9,105 bases of DNA from Verrucomicrobiota bacterium (GTDB lineage Bacteria; Verrucomicrobiota; Verrucomicrobiia; Opitutales; Seribacteraceae). The notes beneath the pieces are model-generated. The model had not been told where the DNA came from. It ran no database searches and saw nothing but the letters and a program-made list of their open reading frames with translations. Below are positions 6,735-9,105 of the stretch, piece after piece. The stretch lies in NCBI GenBank assembly GCA_014382645.1, contig JACNJI010000145.1, forward strand, positions 1-9,105, given 5' to 3'. Made by a program: the position numbers and the translations under genes. The first letter of the stretch is position 1; the number at the start of each line of letters is the position of its first letter.

Positions 6735-6738
6735 CAAC

Positions 6739-9105
6739 GTGCAAGACGATCCTCTTTTTCGACGAATTCGGCAACATGCCGAAAAACGACTTCTCTTGTC
6801 TGAGACTCAATCGGACAAGGATCGTCTCGCTCACCTAAAGGAGTTTCTTCGATTGGAGCACGAGATGCTCCACAGGTATCACCAAAAGGGGGATTCCGGC
6901 ATACGCGTTACCCGTGCGAGGTCCGTCCTGATAGATGTCTTGATACAATCCCTTCATGCCCATGCCTTGGAAATAACGAGAGATTTCCTAAGTAAGAAAA
7001 AACCTGTAGCTTTGATCGCAACGGGGGGATATGGGCGGGGGGAACTTAGCCCGCACAGCGACATCGACTTGATGTTCCTGTACCCGAAGTCGGCCTCAAG
7101 TAAAGCTCTCGAAAGCCTTAACAAAACCATGACCCGTGAAATCCTTTATCCATTGTGGGACTTAGGCATGAAAGTGGGGCACGCCACACGGGCAGTTAAG
7201 GAAACTTTGGACGAATCCCGCCGCGACATTCGGACGAAAAATGCACTCCTAGACTCACGATATATTTGTGGAGATAAAAAAGTAGCGGACAACTTTTTAA
7301 GGAAATTCAAAGGGTTTTGCAGAAAGGATAACCCCGAAGGGTATCTCATGGAGATTCTGGACACACAACGGGCTCGCAGGGTCGAAAAGGGAGGAACGAT
7401 TTGTTTGCAGGCGCCGGACGTAAAGAATGGAGCAGGAGGATTGCGCGACTATCAGGCTGTCCTCTGGATGGCCAAGGTGAAGTTTGAAAGCGAGAATCTC
7501 GACGACCTCGTAAGACGTGATTACCTTACGGGATCGGAGGCGAAATCATTCGGAGAAGCCTATTCTTTTTTATTGCGCGTAAGAAATGAACTACACTTTC
7601 GAAGCAAGCGTCCGACGGATATCCTGCACATTGAAAAGCAATCCGACGTCGCGCTGGGGCTTGGTTATGAGCAGGAGGATCTTTTCGATCGGATCGAAAC
7701 CTTCATGGGCGACTATTACTCCAGAGCCAGAACTATTCGCAAAACCGCAGACATACTGGAAGACCGCTTGGCGCTTGGTAGCGGAAAAGGGTTAAGTCTC
7801 TCGTTCACCTCGGTTCTAAAGGCCTGTCGAGCAAAACCTAAGAAAGAGGTGGACGGTTTTCAGCTTTGCGAAGGGCAGTTGGAGGCTACCGACCCCACCA
7901 TTCTCGACCAAGACTCCGAAAGGATTCTACGCCTTTTTCGCCATGCCCAGCAATTGGATGCCGAACTTTCTCCCGGGCTGCGAGCATTGGTACGGAATCG
8001 ACTCAAACTGATCGATGCCGCACTGATGGCCAATCCTGCAGCCAACGTCACCTTCCGTTCCATTCTTCAGCAAGTGGGCTCGGTGGGCCCTACCCTTGCC
8101 GAGATGCACGACCTCGGTCTTCTCGGAAGGTTTATTCCCGAGTTCGATCGGCTCACCTGCAAGGTGCAACATGAGTTGTATCACAGGTACACGGCAGACG
8201 TGCACGTGCTCCAATGCATAGCCCAACTCGACAAGGTTTTTCAAGGAAAGGACGAAACCTCTCGCCGCTACCGTGACGTGCTGGGAAAAACAGAAGTTCC
8301 GGCCTTGCTTTACTTGATGCTGTTTTTACATGACCTCGGGAAGGACGAGGGCCCCAAGGGTCATTGCGAACGTGGTATAGGCATCGCCACATCCCTAATG
8401 GAACGTTTGTCCATACCCGAGGAGATGAGAAACCGCGTTCTTTTTGTGATCGGAAATCACCTAGAAATGGTGCGCTATTTCTACAAGTACGACTTGGAAG
8501 ACCCAAAAGTGATTGAGTCTTTCGCCGCATTCGTAGGAAGCGAGCAACGACTCCGCTACCTGTACGTTCACACTTATTGTGATGCCAACGGAACGGCTCC
8601 CGATCTCTGGAATCAGCACAAGGATGACCTCCACCACCAACTTTTTTCGAACACTCTTCAAGTGCTGCGAGGAAAATCCGTTGAAAGAGACCCTGCCACC
8701 CTTCGCAAATCCTACGCGAATCTGGAGTTGGAAGACCTCTCGCCCTCACAGATCGCGGAACAACTGGAGCAATTCCCCAACCGCTATTTCGCCCATGTCG
8801 GAGAAGAAGAAGTCGCCCTCCATGTTTCCATGGCGAGCCGTTTCTTAATCGAAGGAGAACAAGAAAGTAACGGAAGCGAACCCATGTCCGCAGTCGAGTG
8901 GCGGGACGACGTTCGCCGGTCTCTAACAATCGTCCACATTGTCACTCGCGACCAAAAAGGGCTGTTCGAAAAACTCGCGGGATCCTTTGCCATCGCAGGA
9001 CTGAATATACTGGGATCACGTGCATTCACGCGTTCCGACAACATTGCGATAGACGTCTTTTTCGTAGAGAAAGACAAAGGTGCGGCAAAGATGAAGGACG
9101 AATCC
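6739..9105 (+). CDS. glnD: GlnD, PII uridylyltransferase / uridylyl-removing enzyme, 3' end cut by window
   Basis: These 789 codons encode most of GlnD, which uridylylates PII proteins when glutamine is low and removes UMP when it is high, relaying nitrogen status to glutamine synthetase control. The nucleotidyltransferase domain shows GGYGRGELSPHSDIDL (96-111) with metal-binding Asp108 and Asp110, followed by NGAGGLRDYQ (230-239). The HD hydrolase domain has HDLGK (531-535), His542, NH at 573-574 and a late Asp615, so both activities look intact. The first ACT domain, the glutamine sensor, begins near 728 (SLTIVHIVTRDQKGLFEKL) and the second must lie beyond the window; family members are usually about 850-950 residues. 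The frame is open back to a TAA at 6700-6702 and contains no ATG near its beginning. GTG at 6739 is the earliest start, with no obvious ribosome site; a TTG near 6796 is less likely. It is divergent from the polysaccharide genes. Confidence 0.95.
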   Translation, partial: MQDDPLFRRIRQHAEKRLLLSETQSDKDRLAHLKEFLRLEHEMLHRYHQKGDSGIRVTRARSVLIDVLIQSLHAHALEITRDFLSKKKPVALIATGGYGRGELSPHSDIDLMFLYPKSASSKALESLNKTMTREILYPLWDLGMKVGHATRAVKETLDESRRDIRTKNALLDSRYICGDKKVADNFLRKFKGFCRKDNPEGYLMEILDTQRARRVEKGGTICLQAPDVKNGAGGLRDYQAVLWMAKVKFESENLDDLVRRDYLTGSEAKSFGEAYSFLLRVRNELHFRSKRPTDILHIEKQSDVALGLGYEQEDLFDRIETFMGDYYSRARTIRKTADILEDRLALGSGKGLSLSFTSVLKACRAKPKKEVDGFQLCEGQLEATDPTILDQDSERILRLFRHAQQLDAELSPGLRALVRNRLKLIDAALMANPAANVTFRSILQQVGSVGPTLAEMHDLGLLGRFIPEFDRLTCKVQHELYHRYTADVHVLQCIAQLDKVFQGKDETSRRYRDVLGKTEVPALLYLMLFLHDLGKDEGPKGHCERGIGIATSLMERLSIPEEMRNRVLFVIGNHLEMVRYFYKYDLEDPKVIESFAAFVGSEQRLRYLYVHTYCDANGTAPDLWNQHKDDLHHQLFSNTLQVLRGKSVERDPATLRKSYANLELEDLSPSQIAEQLEQFPNRYFAHVGEEEVALHVSMASRFLIEGEQESNGSEPMSAVEWRDDVRRSLTIVHIVTRDQKGLFEKLAGSFAIAGLNILGSRAFTRSDNIAIDVFFVEKDKGAAKMKDES

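Larger units (their letters stand above)
6626..6738. other. Divergent intergenic region between the Wzi-like gene and glnD
   Basis: This 113-base region must serve both transcription units. The minus side holds one weak promoter candidate and a leader inverted repeat, listed separately. On the plus side I found no convincing -35/-10 pair for glnD. A short ATG frame at 6717 runs 39 codons in another frame and ends in TAA, overlapping the glnD start, but has no support as a gene. Confidence 0.6.

Noticed and set aside
6717..6836. 39-codon ATG frame overlapping the start of glnD
   Set aside because: It was considered as an ATG start for glnD, but it is in another frame and stops before the conserved domain; the glnD frame is intact from the GTG at 6739 without any frameshift.
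8153..8929. 258-codon open frame on the minus strand opposite glnD
   Set aside because: It lies entirely antisense to well-conserved glnD domains (HD and linker), is rich in Arg, Gly and Trp with no recognisable motif, and is explained by codon composition of glnD.

Overview
The window carries most of a surface-polysaccharide export locus on the minus strand and, divergent from it, the start of a nitrogen-signalling gene on the plus strand. The protein types suggest a Gram-negative member of the PVC group, most likely Verrucomicrobiota (Opitutae-like). The basis is an unusually long multi-SLBB export protein without a lipobox, a GbsR/MarR-type regulator inside a polysaccharide operon, and a GlnD with a short N-terminal arm. 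This placement is an inference from family resemblance; no rRNA or other marker is present.

Layout of the minus strand, in transcription order from right to left: a Wzi-like outer-membrane beta-barrel (6625-5111); a large periplasmic/outer-membrane polysaccharide export protein with one Poly_export domain and about six SLBB-type repeats (5094-2446); a GbsR/MarR-family winged-helix regulator (2378-1788); a Wzz chain-length determinant without a kinase domain (1702-773); and a nucleotide-sugar dehydrogenase of the UDP-HexNAc 6-dehydrogenase type (780 to beyond base 1). Spacing is tight: the first two genes are 1-16 nt apart, and the last two overlap by 8 nt. The two wider gaps flank the regulator (67 and 85 nt) and hold the most interesting non-coding structure.

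On the plus strand, glnD (PII uridylyltransferase/uridylyl-removing enzyme) begins at a GTG at 6739 and runs off the right edge inside or just after its first ACT domain. A 113-nt divergent intergenic region separates it from the polysaccharide genes.

Together the minus-strand genes would supply a uronic-acid-type sugar nucleotide (dehydrogenase), control polymer length (Wzz), move the polymer across periplasm and outer membrane (SLBB protein) and organise it at the cell surface (Wzi). The embedded regulator is a natural candidate for local control. No polymerase, flippase, glycosyltransferase or tyrosine autokinase is visible; these presumably lie beyond the left edge or elsewhere.

No RNA genes, CRISPR arrays, insertion sequences or long repeats were seen. 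The points most worth checking are a cluster of four TGAAC half-sites at the start of the regulator gene, an A6 homopolymer that decides whether that gene starts at TTG or at an upstream ATG, and a 25-codon reading frame with paired hairpins whose stop overlaps the wzz start as ATGA.
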